Origin: Shewanella marinintestina
GTDB lineage: Bacteria > Pseudomonadota > Gammaproteobacteria > Enterobacterales > Shewanellaceae
Reading direction: 5' to 3'
Assembly (NCBI RefSeq): GCF_023283845.1
Contig: NZ_JAKILC010000028.1
Coordinates: 1 to 41,772, forward strand
Length of the DNA: 41,772 bases
In this document: positions 33,128-41,772 of the stretch, piece after piece
How the letters are laid out: each line of letters opens with the position of its first letter
Numbering within the stretch: the first letter of the stretch is position 1
Program-made: the position numbers and the translations under genes
Notes under the pieces: generated by a model
What the model saw: the letters and a program-made list of their open reading frames with translations, nothing else
Databases searched by the model: none
What the model was told of the DNA's origin: nothing

Positions 33128-33733
33128 CTATTTAACTTCTTCGTCTACCGTATAGATGTGCCACTTCATATCAGCAGTGGTATCGTCTCCGGTTAATTCT
33201 GCAATCACCCTACGGTTTACCTTGTGAGCTGCAGCGGTATGAGTCGGGTCAATTGGGCGATCGAAGCTATAACCTATAGCACTGAGCCTATTTGAATCAA
33301 TACCAAAACGCTCTGATAGTAAAGAACTGACGGCATTAGCACGGTTTTGCGATAAAACCTGATTATGCTCATGGCTACCCGTTTTACTACAATGTCCTTC
33401 AATCACGGCATCTGTATTTGGGAACTCTTTCATAAATACAGCAATGACCTCTACCTGAGAGTAATACATAGGGTCGATATAGTAAGAGTCATTCGCGAAC
33501 AGAATTTTAAGCTCTTGACGCTCATTAATCGGTTTAATTTTACCACAGCCATAATTGTCGATAGTTGCACCTAAAGCTGTTTCATTACAACGCTCTCTAG
33601 CAACGATAACACCGTCATGATCGATATCGCTAAGATCATTAACTTGTACCGTAGGTTCATCCATTGTGGCTATGTCACGCATTGAGCAGCCACCCAATGT
33701 GATGATACCTAATAGAATTAATAAGATTTTCAT
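33128..33733 (-). CDS. OmpA-family lipoprotein
   Basis: A 201-residue outer-membrane lipoprotein. The signal peptide ends in a lipobox, LGGCS, with Cys16 as the lipidated residue. A short Asp-rich stretch (DIDHDGV) precedes the OmpA peptidoglycan-binding domain (about 70-180), with the motif VIEGHCSKTGS and NRAN...RRV. It overlaps aggA by 4 bp (ATGA), implying translational coupling, and sits inside the adhesin secretion operon, where it may anchor the exporter or AggA to peptidoglycan. Such a gene is known at this place in Shewanella bpf loci. Confidence 0.92.
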   Translation of the reverse strand: MKILLILLGIITLGGCSMRDIATMDEPTVQVNDLSDIDHDGVIVARERCNETALGATIDNYGCGKIKPINERQELKILFANDSYYIDPMYYSQVEVIAVFMKEFPNTDAVIEGHCSKTGSHEHNQVLSQNRANAVSSLLSERFGIDSNRLSAIGYSFDRPIDPTHTAAAHKVNRRVIAELTGDDTTADMKWHIYTVDEEVK

Positions 33734-35163
33734 TGTGGGACTCCTCCTTCATAGTCTCTTTCGCCTTGCCAAACGTCAGGTCTGGTTACGCGTAATGAAT
33801 TAAGTAATTGCCCTGTTGCATTGAGTACTCTGTATTGAGCAATAATTTCATCATATTCAGATTCTAAATAATCTTTTCTGGCTTCAAACAGCTCATTTTC
33901 AGTATCAAGTAAATCCAGTAATGTACGTTGGCCTAAGTTAAATTGCTGGCTATAGGCAACTTGAGTGTCTTTTGCTGCAATAACATGATCACGGATATAC
34001 ATTTTTTGTGGCGTAAGTAGCTCGTAAGCATTCCAAGCTAAATTTGCACCTTCGACTACTTGTCTATGTGCTCTTTGACGGATCTCTTTGGCTTCGCCAA
34101 CTTTGTAAGCAGCTTCCTTTTCTCGGGCGAGATCGCGGCCACCGGCAAATAAGTTGTACTTCATTCGCACCATAGCGACGAGGTCATTATTATGACCGCC
34201 TACATCACGTTGAAATGTTCCACTACCAGAAATTCCATCTTCACCATCAAGATTATTATTCCAGTTACCATCAAGCTCTAAGGTAACTTTAGGGTAATAA
34301 TTTGATTGAGCGGAATCTCTTTCATTTTTCGCAGCATTGATATCACTTGCTGCTGACTTGAGGATAGGATGATTCTCTTGAGCCATAATAATGCTGGTCC
34401 CAAGATCAGCTGGCAGCATATCGGCATCAGGAACTGGCACAATCATATCTTCAGGTTGTTGTTCTACTATGCGGACAAACTGCGATTTAGCATCATAAAA
34501 ATTGTTACGTGCTGAAATAACGTTTGCATTGGCCCGTGCTAAACGACCTGTTATTTGCGATAAATCTGCAGTAGATCCTAAACCTGAATCTGTCCGCTGT
34601 TTGATTTGCTCATAGATATCTTTATGGCTTTCAAGGTTCTTTTCCGCCAACGTGAGTACTTGTTCACTACGGATGTAGTTGATATACACATTGACGACAT
34701 CTAAGGCCATATCTTCAGCTGCGGCAAATAGTGCCCACTGCTCTGCACTGGCTTCAAAGCTATATCTATCCACTTCACTGCTGGTATAGAAGCCGTCAAA
34801 TAACATTTGTTTAATACTAAACCCAGCTTCACCACGTTCAAGCTCGATTACACCATCATCGTCGACTTCACCTTGGCCAACACCGTTGACGACACGGCGG
34901 CGAGTGGAGGGGCTATTGGTTTGTTCCCAACCATAACCCGCACTAATATCAACCGTTGGCATATAGCCTGCAACTGCTTGGTTGACTTGCTCTTCACGTG
35001 CTTTGAAGCGGTTAAATGCAATTCTAATTTCTGGATTAGTATCCAAAGTATGTGCAACGGCTTGCTCTAGTGTTTGGCTATAAGCAGATGCCGGCATCAT
35101 CAGTGCACCAACAGTCAGTGCTAGTGCACTTCGTTTGAGCTGCCGTATTTTGCTACTACCCAT
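33730..35163 (-). CDS. aggA: TolC-like outer-membrane channel of the adhesin exporter
   Basis: A 477-residue protein of the TolC/LapE family. A signal peptide covers about residues 1-29 (ending ASAYSQT). Two repeats of the outer-membrane-factor fold follow, with long helices and strands; NPEIRIAFNRFKAREEQVNQ and GQRTLLDLLDTENELFEARKDYLE are family hallmarks. It forms the exit channel for BpfA with LapB and LapC. AggA of Shewanella was named for its role in aggregation. The downstream OmpA lipoprotein gene overlaps its stop. Confidence 0.93.
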   Translation of the reverse strand: MGSSKIRQLKRSALALTVGALMMPASAYSQTLEQAVAHTLDTNPEIRIAFNRFKAREEQVNQAVAGYMPTVDISAGYGWEQTNSPSTRRRVVNGVGQGEVDDDGVIELERGEAGFSIKQMLFDGFYTSSEVDRYSFEASAEQWALFAAAEDMALDVVNVYINYIRSEQVLTLAEKNLESHKDIYEQIKQRTDSGLGSTADLSQITGRLARANANVISARNNFYDAKSQFVRIVEQQPEDMIVPVPDADMLPADLGTSIIMAQENHPILKSAASDINAAKNERDSAQSNYYPKVTLELDGNWNNNLDGEDGISGSGTFQRDVGGHNNDLVAMVRMKYNLFAGGRDLAREKEAAYKVGEAKEIRQRAHRQVVEGANLAWNAYELLTPQKMYIRDHVIAAKDTQVAYSQQFNLGQRTLLDLLDTENELFEARKDYLESEYDEIIAQYRVLNATGQLLNSLRVTRPDVWQGERDYEGGVPQ

Positions 35164-35190
35164 GTTTACCCCTCCTGGTCGTTTTCGGGC

Positions 35191-36573
35191 CTAGCGCTCT
35201 CTGAGCGCTGTGTCTTTTGCCCGTAATATTGGATTAAGTATGTACTCTAAAACGGATCTTTGCCCTGTAATCACATCAACGGAGGTTAACATCCCTGGTA
35301 TGATTGGCATTTCAGTGCCGTCGTCCTTGGTTAAGCTAGAAAATTCAGTTCTAACTTTTACGATATAAAAACTGTTACCTTCTTCATCTTGGCTAGTATC
35401 GGCACTGATATGCTCGACCGTGCCATTAAGACCTCCATAGCGAGTGAAGTCATAGGCGGTAACTTTTACTACAGCTGGTAATCCTGGGTGTAAGAAGGCG
35501 ATATCCTTAGGAATGATTTTTGTTTCAATCAATAATTTGTCTTCTGAAGGAACAATTTCAATTATATCCACCCCCGGCTGGACTACACCGCCTAGGGTAT
35601 TAATATGAACTGTTTTAACCGTTCCGTTAACTGGTGAGACAATTTCCGCCTTGCTTACTTTATCTTGTGCGCCTACTTGAGCTTCGTTCATGCGTGATAG
35701 CTTGGTTTGCATTTCATTGAGCTGGGCTCGGCTATCGGCTGCATAAATTAATACTGATTCACGACGTTTTAAAATGGCTTCATCCATGGTTGATTTGACT
35801 TTAGGGCGGAGCAAGCGAAGTGAGGCTAACTCTCCTTGAATGTCGTTAACTACGCGCTGTAGTTTTAATAATTCAACCTCAGGAACAATACCTTTTTGTG
35901 CTAACGGGCGAGTAAGTTCAAGTTCTCTTGAAACCAGTTGAAAGCTAGTTGTTAAGGTTTTAATCTTAGACGCGAGTTCTTGGATCTCTTGATTTCGCTG
36001 TTGGATCTGCCTAGCTTGGATTTCAAGCTGATTACTAAGGTTGTCGAGTCTACCAACGTATTCTTCACGTTGACGTCGAGTTAGCTCTGGCTCGCTGTCT
36101 TCAAGACTTGCCGGAAAGATTAGTGTCTGAGGAGAGATTTTTACCTGTTCTCGCCAATCATTACTGATGCCAGAAATCGTGATGCTATTGAGTTCGGTTT
36201 GCAGTCGAATAACATTGGCAAGCAAGCTATTAACCTCTTGCTCTTGTTGAGCAAAGTCAGACTGAAATCGTGTAGCGTCAATTCGAGCTAATGGCTGACC
36301 TTTAGTGACAATCAAACCCTCTTGCACATACATATCTTGTAAAATACCACCATCCAAACTTTGAATGACTTGCACTTGAGAGGAGGGGATGACTTTTCCC
36401 ATTCCGGTTGTTACTTGATCGAGTTCTGCAAAGTAAGCCCAAAGAACAAAGGTAATGGCTAAAGCTGCTAATGCCCAAATCGTTAACCTATGACTAGCTG
36501 GTGCATCGGTCATCATCGCGCCATAAACGTCATCGACCATTTCTAAGTCATGGGTTGTTAGATGTTTACTCAT
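35191..36573 (-). CDS. lapC: Type I secretion membrane-fusion protein (LapC/HlyD)
   Basis: A 460-residue HlyD-family adaptor. One membrane segment (about residues 29-48) is followed by a lipoyl half (VQVIQSLDGGILQDMYVQEG), a long alpha-helical hairpin (about 95-300, with many Gln, Glu and Arg), the second lipoyl half (AEIVSPVNGTVKTVHINTLGG) and a beta-barrel end. It bridges the ABC exporter and AggA. Its ATG overlaps the lapB stop by 4 bp, and aggA follows after 27 bases. Confidence 0.94.
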   Translation of the reverse strand: MSKHLTTHDLEMVDDVYGAMMTDAPASHRLTIWALAALAITFVLWAYFAELDQVTTGMGKVIPSSQVQVIQSLDGGILQDMYVQEGLIVTKGQPLARIDATRFQSDFAQQEQEVNSLLANVIRLQTELNSITISGISNDWREQVKISPQTLIFPASLEDSEPELTRRQREEYVGRLDNLSNQLEIQARQIQQRNQEIQELASKIKTLTTSFQLVSRELELTRPLAQKGIVPEVELLKLQRVVNDIQGELASLRLLRPKVKSTMDEAILKRRESVLIYAADSRAQLNEMQTKLSRMNEAQVGAQDKVSKAEIVSPVNGTVKTVHINTLGGVVQPGVDIIEIVPSEDKLLIETKIIPKDIAFLHPGLPAVVKVTAYDFTRYGGLNGTVEHISADTSQDEEGNSFYIVKVRTEFSSLTKDDGTEMPIIPGMLTSVDVITGQRSVLEYILNPILRAKDTALRER

Positions 36574-38747
36574 TTTTTCGCCGCTCCAGCTAATAAGCCA
36601 TCATTGAGCTTTTTAAGCACTTCAGCTTTAGGGCCGTCAGCCACAATATGGCCTCTATCGAGCACAATAATTCGGTCAACTAGATTAAGAAGATGCATCT
36701 TGTGAGTAATAAGCAGCAAAGTTCTATCCTTGCTGACGTTGTGCATCGCATTGATAAATTGCTTTTCTGCACGAGCATCTAAACTTGCCGTTGGTTCATC
36801 CATTAATAAAACCGGAGGGTCATTTAGTGTCGCGCGAGCAAGGGCAATCGTTTGTCGTTGACCACGAGATAGCTCACGACCACCCTCACCAACTTGTTGA
36901 TCTAGACCTTCGGTTTCTAAATTGGTAAACAGATTAACGCCAGACAATTGAACAGCCCTAATGAGCTGGTGTTCGGTAACTTGGCGGGTCCCAAATAGAA
37001 TATTGTCACGGATTGTGCCGTGGAATAGGGTGATATCTTGCGGCAAATAACCAAAGTTCCGCCTTAGATCGCTTGGGTGGATCTGTGCAGAATCTAGGCC
37101 GTCATAAGTCAGGCTACCTTTAGTAGGTTGAAACAACCCAACGAGAAGTTTTGCTAGTGTGCTTTTACCTGAACCATTGCGTCCAATAATTGCTATTCGC
37201 TCTCCGGGATCAATATTCATCGATAATGGATGCAGAATTGGACGCTCAGAACCGGGATAACTAAAACCTACATGATGCGCACTAATTTGGCCTAAAAGGC
37301 GCTGGCGACTGACTAAGTGGCCTTTGTTTTCAAACTCATCTTCTTGAGTCATTAATTCATCAAGTTGTCGTAGTGCACTCGCGGTTTGGTTCCCGCGAGT
37401 CATTAAGCCTGCTAGCTGTGCCATCGGTGAAATCGCACGGCTAGATAAGATCACCGCTGCGATAATTCCACCCATAGAAATTTCATTTTCCGATACACGG
37501 TAGACGCCTAAAATTACAACAAAAATCACTGAAGTTTGCACCACAAAAGTGGCCACATTAGTCACCGATGTTGTGATTTTTTTACATTTAAGCTGCCAAT
37601 TTGCAGTGTGGCCTATCATCTGCTGCCAGCTTTTTTGTACGAGTCCTTCAGCTCCACTAGATTTAATTGACTCAATTGAAGCTAATGATTCAATAAGATG
37701 GCCGTGTTTAAGTCCTGAAAACTTATTACTTTCATCAATGGCAGCCTTAAGCTTTGGCTGCATAATCAATGTGTAAGTAATAATAATTATGCTACCTAAT
37801 AGCGGAATAATTGCGAGATCACCTGCAACGATATAGATGATGGTCAGGAAGAATAACGCAAAGGGTAAGTCAACTAGAGTAGTTATGGTCGCCGAAGTTA
37901 GTATGTCGCGAATACTGTCAAACTCGCCAAGCTGCTTAGCCATACCACCAACGCTAGGCGAGCGTTTTTCTAAAGGGATACCAATTGCTTTTGCGAATAG
38001 TCGAGAAGAGACTATGATGTCGACTTTTTTGCCTGCCACATCAATTAAGTAGCTTCTCAATTGGCGCATAATTAAGTCAAAGATGTAAGCGATACCAGCA
38101 CCAATCGCCAATACCCATAATGAGTCAAATGCTAGGTTGGGAACCACTTTATCGTACACATTCATGATAAATAGTGGTGATACTAAAGCAAATAAGTTAA
38201 CTAGCACTGACGCGATAAGTGCGTCTCGATAAATTGGTGCAGAGTCTTTTACGGTTTGCCATAACCAGTGAACTTTACTGTCATGCAGATGAACATCTAG
38301 GCCCATGTCTCCGCGGTATTCTTGCTTAACTAAAAATAGATAGCCGACATACAGTGCTTCTAGATCTTCAATGGATAGGGTTTCTTTGCCACCCGTTTCT
38401 GGTAATTGGATAACAGCACGGTCTTTTTCTATATCAAGTTCGCGAAGTAAACAGGCTTTCTTATCTTTAAGTAGCAAAATACACGGCAACATAATCGCCG
38501 ATATTTCGTCTAAACCTTTGCGAGATAACTTGGCTGCAAGTCCAGCTCTATTTGCTGCCTGCGGTAATAGCTCAGGCGTTAATACGTTACCTTGCATTGG
38601 CAGGCCTGCAGCCAATGAGTCACTGGAACAGGGGCTACCGAAATGCTCGGTGAGCAGAACTAAGCTGTCTAACAGAGGATCGACAATGACTCGTTGTGAG
38701 GCCGAAATCGTCCACTGCTCTGTGCTATTAGGATCAGAAGCAGACAC
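36570..38747 (-). CDS. lapB: Type I secretion ABC exporter (LapB)
   Basis: A 725-residue ABC transporter for the giant adhesin. The N-terminal domain (about 1-140) is C39-peptidase-like but without the catalytic cysteine, as in exporters of RTX proteins. Membrane segments span about 165-445. The nucleotide-binding domain has Walker A GRNGSGKSTLAK, signature LSRGQRQ, and Walker B VLLMDEPTAS. The start is GTG at 38747 with AAGGA about 12 bases upstream. It follows bpfA on the same strand after 96 bases that contain a hairpin, and is coupled to lapC. Confidence 0.94.
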   Translation of the reverse strand: MSASDPNSTEQWTISASQRVIVDPLLDSLVLLTEHFGSPCSSDSLAAGLPMQGNVLTPELLPQAANRAGLAAKLSRKGLDEISAIMLPCILLLKDKKACLLRELDIEKDRAVIQLPETGGKETLSIEDLEALYVGYLFLVKQEYRGDMGLDVHLHDSKVHWLWQTVKDSAPIYRDALIASVLVNLFALVSPLFIMNVYDKVVPNLAFDSLWVLAIGAGIAYIFDLIMRQLRSYLIDVAGKKVDIIVSSRLFAKAIGIPLEKRSPSVGGMAKQLGEFDSIRDILTSATITTLVDLPFALFFLTIIYIVAGDLAIIPLLGSIIIITYTLIMQPKLKAAIDESNKFSGLKHGHLIESLASIESIKSSGAEGLVQKSWQQMIGHTANWQLKCKKITTSVTNVATFVVQTSVIFVVILGVYRVSENEISMGGIIAAVILSSRAISPMAQLAGLMTRGNQTASALRQLDELMTQEDEFENKGHLVSRQRLLGQISAHHVGFSYPGSERPILHPLSMNIDPGERIAIIGRNGSGKSTLAKLLVGLFQPTKGSLTYDGLDSAQIHPSDLRRNFGYLPQDITLFHGTIRDNILFGTRQVTEHQLIRAVQLSGVNLFTNLETEGLDQQVGEGGRELSRGQRQTIALARATLNDPPVLLMDEPTASLDARAEKQFINAMHNVSKDRTLLLITHKMHLLNLVDRIIVLDRGHIVADGPKAEVLKKLNDGLLAGAAKK

Positions 38748-38805
38748 TTTAGGTACTTATCCTTAAGATTTTATTATCTATTATTATTGAAGTATCGGTC
38801 ATAGC

Positions 38806-38825
38806 GGCCTGTTTTGCCACAGGCC
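38806..38825 (-). other. Hairpin between bpfA and lapB
   Basis: GGCCTGT and ACAGGCC form a 7-bp GC-rich stem with a six-base loop in the 96-base spacer, 18 bases after the bpfA stop. No T run follows on the minus strand. It could mark an mRNA processing point or protect the 3' end of the bpfA message. Confidence 0.55.
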
Positions 38826-38843
38826 ATTATTTGCTTCTTTCGT

Positions 38844-41772
38844 TTAAGGTATATGATCAAAACCAACGGGACTAAATGGATCGTCCAGTGGATCTGGTCC
38901 ATTGACCGATTGGGTAACAGGATCACCTGTTGAAGTACCAACAATAAGTGGACCGTCGCCATTGTTGCCTAATAAACCAGATATTATTTCGGATTCAGAG
39001 CCACCGTATTCAGTTTCTAAGTTGATGCCATCTAGAGTGATGTGTTGATCAAAGTTACCATCTTGATTGGTATCAATATTGATTGTGGTAGAGCCGCCAT
39101 TAACACTAAAGCTGATTAAAGGCGCTAAATCACTTATCGAGTCACCTTGCAGGATGTCACTTAAATCAAGCTTATCTTCAGCAAGATCGAAATCTGTAAT
39201 GGTATCTGTTATGTCGTCGTTGCTATCTACTGAATTTTTAGTCCAAATAAATGTATCGGCTCCAGTGCCACCAGTTAGTGTGTCATCGCCTAGGCCACCG
39301 ATTAAGGTGTCTTCTCCCATTCCGCCAATTAGTATGTCATTACCTCCTTGACCGAACAGAATGTCATTACCTTCACCACCTTCGAGTGTGTCATTGCCAT
39401 CCGCGTCGGTTGCGGTATCAAAAACAGAAGGGTTGTCTGAAATGAACTGATGGATATCTTGCATTGAGAGACTGTTCTCATCGACATTGCTTTCTTTCGC
39501 TACAATAGCCTTAAGTGCTGATAGACCTTGAACTGTAGTTGAACCGTCAGTGAACTGAACGAGATCTCCGAACAAAATGTCATTGCCTGCATCGCCAAAC
39601 GCTTTGTCATTCCCTGGCTCTAATGCGGTTTCATTACCTAAAATAATGTCGGCTAAATCGTTTACATCAACTTTAAACCTAACATTACCGTCACTATCAT
39701 AATCCTTGATATCATTTTCTTTAATAGAGTTTTTTATCCCTACAGCTTCGACTTCTGAGACTTCATTTAGTAAATCAAATGCCGAGCTTGGACTGCCGTT
39801 AGTATTATGTTTTCCATCAGTGATAAAGTAGGTAACATTGTTTCCTGGGTTGGCTAATATATCGCTGCTATTAAACCAATCTTTAGTTGCGCTAAAAGCA
39901 TCTATGTAGTTGGTGCTTCCTCCACTTGTAATAGCTTTCCATGCCTCACTTGTATTGTTTTCTAGAGCTGCTATATCAAGATCTTTTATGTTGAAAGATA
40001 GGCTAAGAGTTGCAGAACCTGAGAAGTCAATAACGGCTACATTTACAACACCAGAGTGCTGACCGGATGCTGACGCTAATAACACTTTAAATACTTCGAT
40101 TAATTGTGTTTTTGCATTATCAACAGCAGTTACGCCCATACTTCCAGAGGAATCGAGAATAAAGGCTAAATTATAATTTTCACCTTGAACAATTTGTAAG
40201 CCACTGGTATCACTAACAATAATATCATGGTCATCTGAACCTTGAATAATATTGTCACCATCAGTACCGCCCATGTAGTCGTAATCACGTGTTGGCATGA
40301 CATCAAAATAAACAGTAGCCGTATCAGTCAGGCCATCAGCATCTTGGACGGTATATTCGTAACTAGCTGAGCCGGTAAAACCAGCGTCGGGTGTAAATAC
40401 AACATTGCCTTCAACATCTAGCTCTACCGTACCATTTTGTGGATTGCCTACAGCTATGATTGACAGTATATCACCATCAGGATCGGTATCATTGGCAAGA
40501 ATTGAATCAGCGGTGAAGGTGAATGGCGTATCCTCAAATACGGCAACACCATTAGCAATTATCTGATCTCCAAGCGGAGTGTAATCACCAATTTGTTGAT
40601 TATTACTATCAAATTCGCCCAATTCGATATTTAGTTGATAAGCACCACCTTGATCCCAATAAATAACTTCTATTGAGTGAGCGCCAGATTCATCGATATC
40701 AAAGTAGATATGCCCGTCATCGCCGGGTACTCGAGTACTAGAAGATTGGTTTCTTGATACTTCAGCTACGACAACACCATCAATCATTACAGAATAACCG
40801 TCATCTGCAGTTACTTTTAAGCCGTAGGTTCCAGCATCTAATTGAACAGAACCTTCCATGTGTAAGATGGCATCAGAGCTATTTCCTGGATCATTGCTTA
40901 AGCTTGTAGCGTCATCACCCAAGAATTGTTGCAGACTATTACCTGTACCTAAGTTTCCATTACCCCAAGCATAATTTAGGGTCGTAGCAAAGAAGGTTGC
41001 ATTGGCTTCATTGTTATTAATGAAATTTCTAACCTGTTCTACAGAAGATAAGTTGCCGCCATCAGTACTATCGTTGTAGCTGTAATAGGAGCTATTAAGC
41101 CCAACACCAAAGTAGTCATCTGTAGCAATCGGAGGTTCATTAACATTTGCCAGCTCAATTGCTACAGTTGCAGTATCTGTTAATCCAGTAGTATCAGTTA
41201 CAACAACATTTAGAGTAAAAGAGCCTAGATCTGCATCATCGATCTCTTTATTAAGCGTTATCTCGCCAGAATCGGCATCAATCGTAAATACACCATCGGT
41301 GAGAGAGCCGCCCGCAAAACTATAAGTTAGCCTATCACCACTGTCAGGATCATCTGCAACCACTGTGCCTACAACTGTTCCTGCAGTTGCTCCTTCATTG
41401 ATACTGCCAAAATTGTAACTATCGTCATTGGCATCATCGCCAGCAACATCACTTCCTGAGCGGAATTCTGGGGCATCATTCACCGGGCTGACGTTGACAG
41501 TGACGGTGATGGTTTCCGTCACGCCGCCTGCGGTCACGGTGTAAGTGAAGCTGTCTGCGCCATGGTAATCGGCACTTGGCGTATAGGTGAGCTTGCCATC
41601 TTGACCGATGGTCACGGTGCCGTGGGCGCCGTTAGTGACAGCGGTGATGGTCGCATCCGCGTTTTCAAAGCTGTCATTATCTAACACATCAAACTCAAGC
41701 GGGGTGTCTTCGGTGACATTAAGGGTATCGGTTAGGATATCCACCACCGGGGTCACGGTGACATTAATGACT
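38844..41772 (-). CDS. bpfA: Giant RTX adhesin BpfA/LapA type, C-terminal part (runs off the right edge)
   Basis: The last 976 codons of a larger gene; the frame stays open to the window end, so a GTG at 41756 is not a real start. From the left of the visible protein: an Ig/VCBS-like repeat ending VNDAPEF (to about 97), a cadherin-like repeat (about 98-210), a PA14-like domain (about 215-385), another cadherin/VCBS-like repeat (to about 490), a von Willebrand A domain with MIDAS motif DSSGS (about 525-690), RTX nonapeptide repeats (GNDILFGQGGNDILIGG and others, to about 850) and a C-terminal type I secretion signal (TDFDLAEDKLDLSDIL). It is the surface adhesin for biofilm; the LapG-sensitive N-terminus lies outside the window. 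Confidence 0.93.
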   Translation of the reverse strand, partial: VINVTVTPVVDILTDTLNVTEDTPLEFDVLDNDSFENADATITAVTNGAHGTVTIGQDGKLTYTPSADYHGADSFTYTVTAGGVTETITVTVNVSPVNDAPEFRSGSDVAGDDANDDSYNFGSINEGATAGTVVGTVVADDPDSGDRLTYSFAGGSLTDGVFTIDADSGEITLNKEIDDADLGSFTLNVVVTDTTGLTDTATVAIELANVNEPPIATDDYFGVGLNSSYYSYNDSTDGGNLSSVEQVRNFINNNEANATFFATTLNYAWGNGNLGTGNSLQQFLGDDATSLSNDPGNSSDAILHMEGSVQLDAGTYGLKVTADDGYSVMIDGVVVAEVSRNQSSSTRVPGDDGHIYFDIDESGAHSIEVIYWDQGGAYQLNIELGEFDSNNQQIGDYTPLGDQIIANGVAVFEDTPFTFTADSILANDTDPDGDILSIIAVGNPQNGTVELDVEGNVVFTPDAGFTGSASYEYTVQDADGLTDTATVYFDVMPTRDYDYMGGTDGDNIIQGSDDHDIIVSDTSGLQIVQGENYNLAFILDSSGSMGVTAVDNAKTQLIEVFKVLLASASGQHSGVVNVAVIDFSGSATLSLSFNIKDLDIAALENNTSEAWKAITSGGSTNYIDAFSATKDWFNSSDILANPGNNVTYFITDGKHNTNGSPSSAFDLLNEVSEVEAVGIKNSIKENDIKDYDSDGNVRFKVDVNDLADIILGNETALEPGNDKAFGDAGNDILFGDLVQFTDGSTTVQGLSALKAIVAKESNVDENSLSMQDIHQFISDNPSVFDTATDADGNDTLEGGEGNDILFGQGGNDILIGGMGEDTLIGGLGDDTLTGGTGADTFIWTKNSVDSNDDITDTITDFDLAEDKLDLSDILQGDSISDLAPLISFSVNGGSTTINIDTNQDGNFDQHITLDGINLETEYGGSESEIISGLLGNNGDGPLIVGTSTGDPVTQSVNGPDPLDDPFSPVGFDHIP

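Noticed and set aside
38774..38962. 62-residue minus-strand frame over the bpfA-lapB junction
   Set aside because: Overlaps the bpfA C-terminus in another frame and has no recognisable features.
41754..41756. GTG as the start codon of bpfA
   Set aside because: The frame is open to the window edge and the protein begins in mid-repeat, so the gene is cut by the window.

Overview
The window looks like chromosome of a Shewanella-type gammaproteobacterium (order Alteromonadales). This rests on moderate GC, a complete enterobacterial-style ilvGMEDA operon with ilvY-ilvC beside it, and above all the gene set bpfA - type I secretion genes - aggA - OmpA lipoprotein - lapG/bpfG - lapD/bpfD, the large-adhesin biofilm locus known from Shewanella oneidensis. 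No plasmid, phage or insertion sequence was recognised.

Layout. 1-321: 3' half of a 5S rRNA gene with its terminator, followed by a second, displaced copy of the 5S tail plus terminator. 644-2448: a LysR regulator and ilvY, convergent with overlapping ends; ilvY diverges from ilvC. 2650-11296: branched-chain amino acid synthesis. ilvC is followed by a transcription attenuator with a 31-residue leader peptide (4440-4535) that is not usually annotated, then ilvG, ilvM, ilvE, ilvD and ilvA, ending at a terminator. Several hairpins and a 14-bp tandem repeat lie in the operon spacers. 11536-19440: single genes, namely a class V aminotransferase, a TonB-dependent copper receptor, an NSS sodium symporter with an Lrp-type regulator upstream, a PAP2 phosphatase, a DUF417/RclC-like membrane protein with an internal duplication, and ubiK. 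19602-24456: a tetR-MFP-RND efflux operon with a 22-bp palindromic operator. 24663-29383: rep helicase and a convergent dual-GAF GGDEF protein with a degenerate EAL domain. 29562-30470: a tRNA operon (Arg-CCG, His-GTG, two identical Pro-TGG) followed by an unusual array of tRNA-Pro tail/terminator repeats. 30474-41772: the adhesin locus on the minus strand, with bpfA running off the right edge.

How the genes work together. IlvC, IlvGM, IlvD and IlvE form the Ile/Val pathway, and IlvA feeds 2-oxobutyrate into the isoleucine branch. The leader peptide lets Ile/Val-tRNA charging decide read-through into ilvGMEDA, while IlvY controls ilvC separately. In the right half, LapB-LapC-AggA is a type I exporter for the giant adhesin BpfA; the periplasmic protease BpfG (LapG) would release BpfA from the surface, and the c-di-GMP receptor BpfD (LapD) would restrain BpfG. 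The GGDEF protein at 26744-29383 may be a nearby c-di-GMP source, but that link is only positional.

The most unusual structure is at 30011-30470: four extra units downstream of tRNA-Pro, each made of a T-arm-like sequence, a CCGACCA-type tRNA end and a terminator hairpin. Stem sequences differ between units while pairing is largely kept. It resembles in plan the tRNA-derived repeats (rtT) of the E. coli tyrT operon. No search or folding was run; all calls come from reading the sequence.
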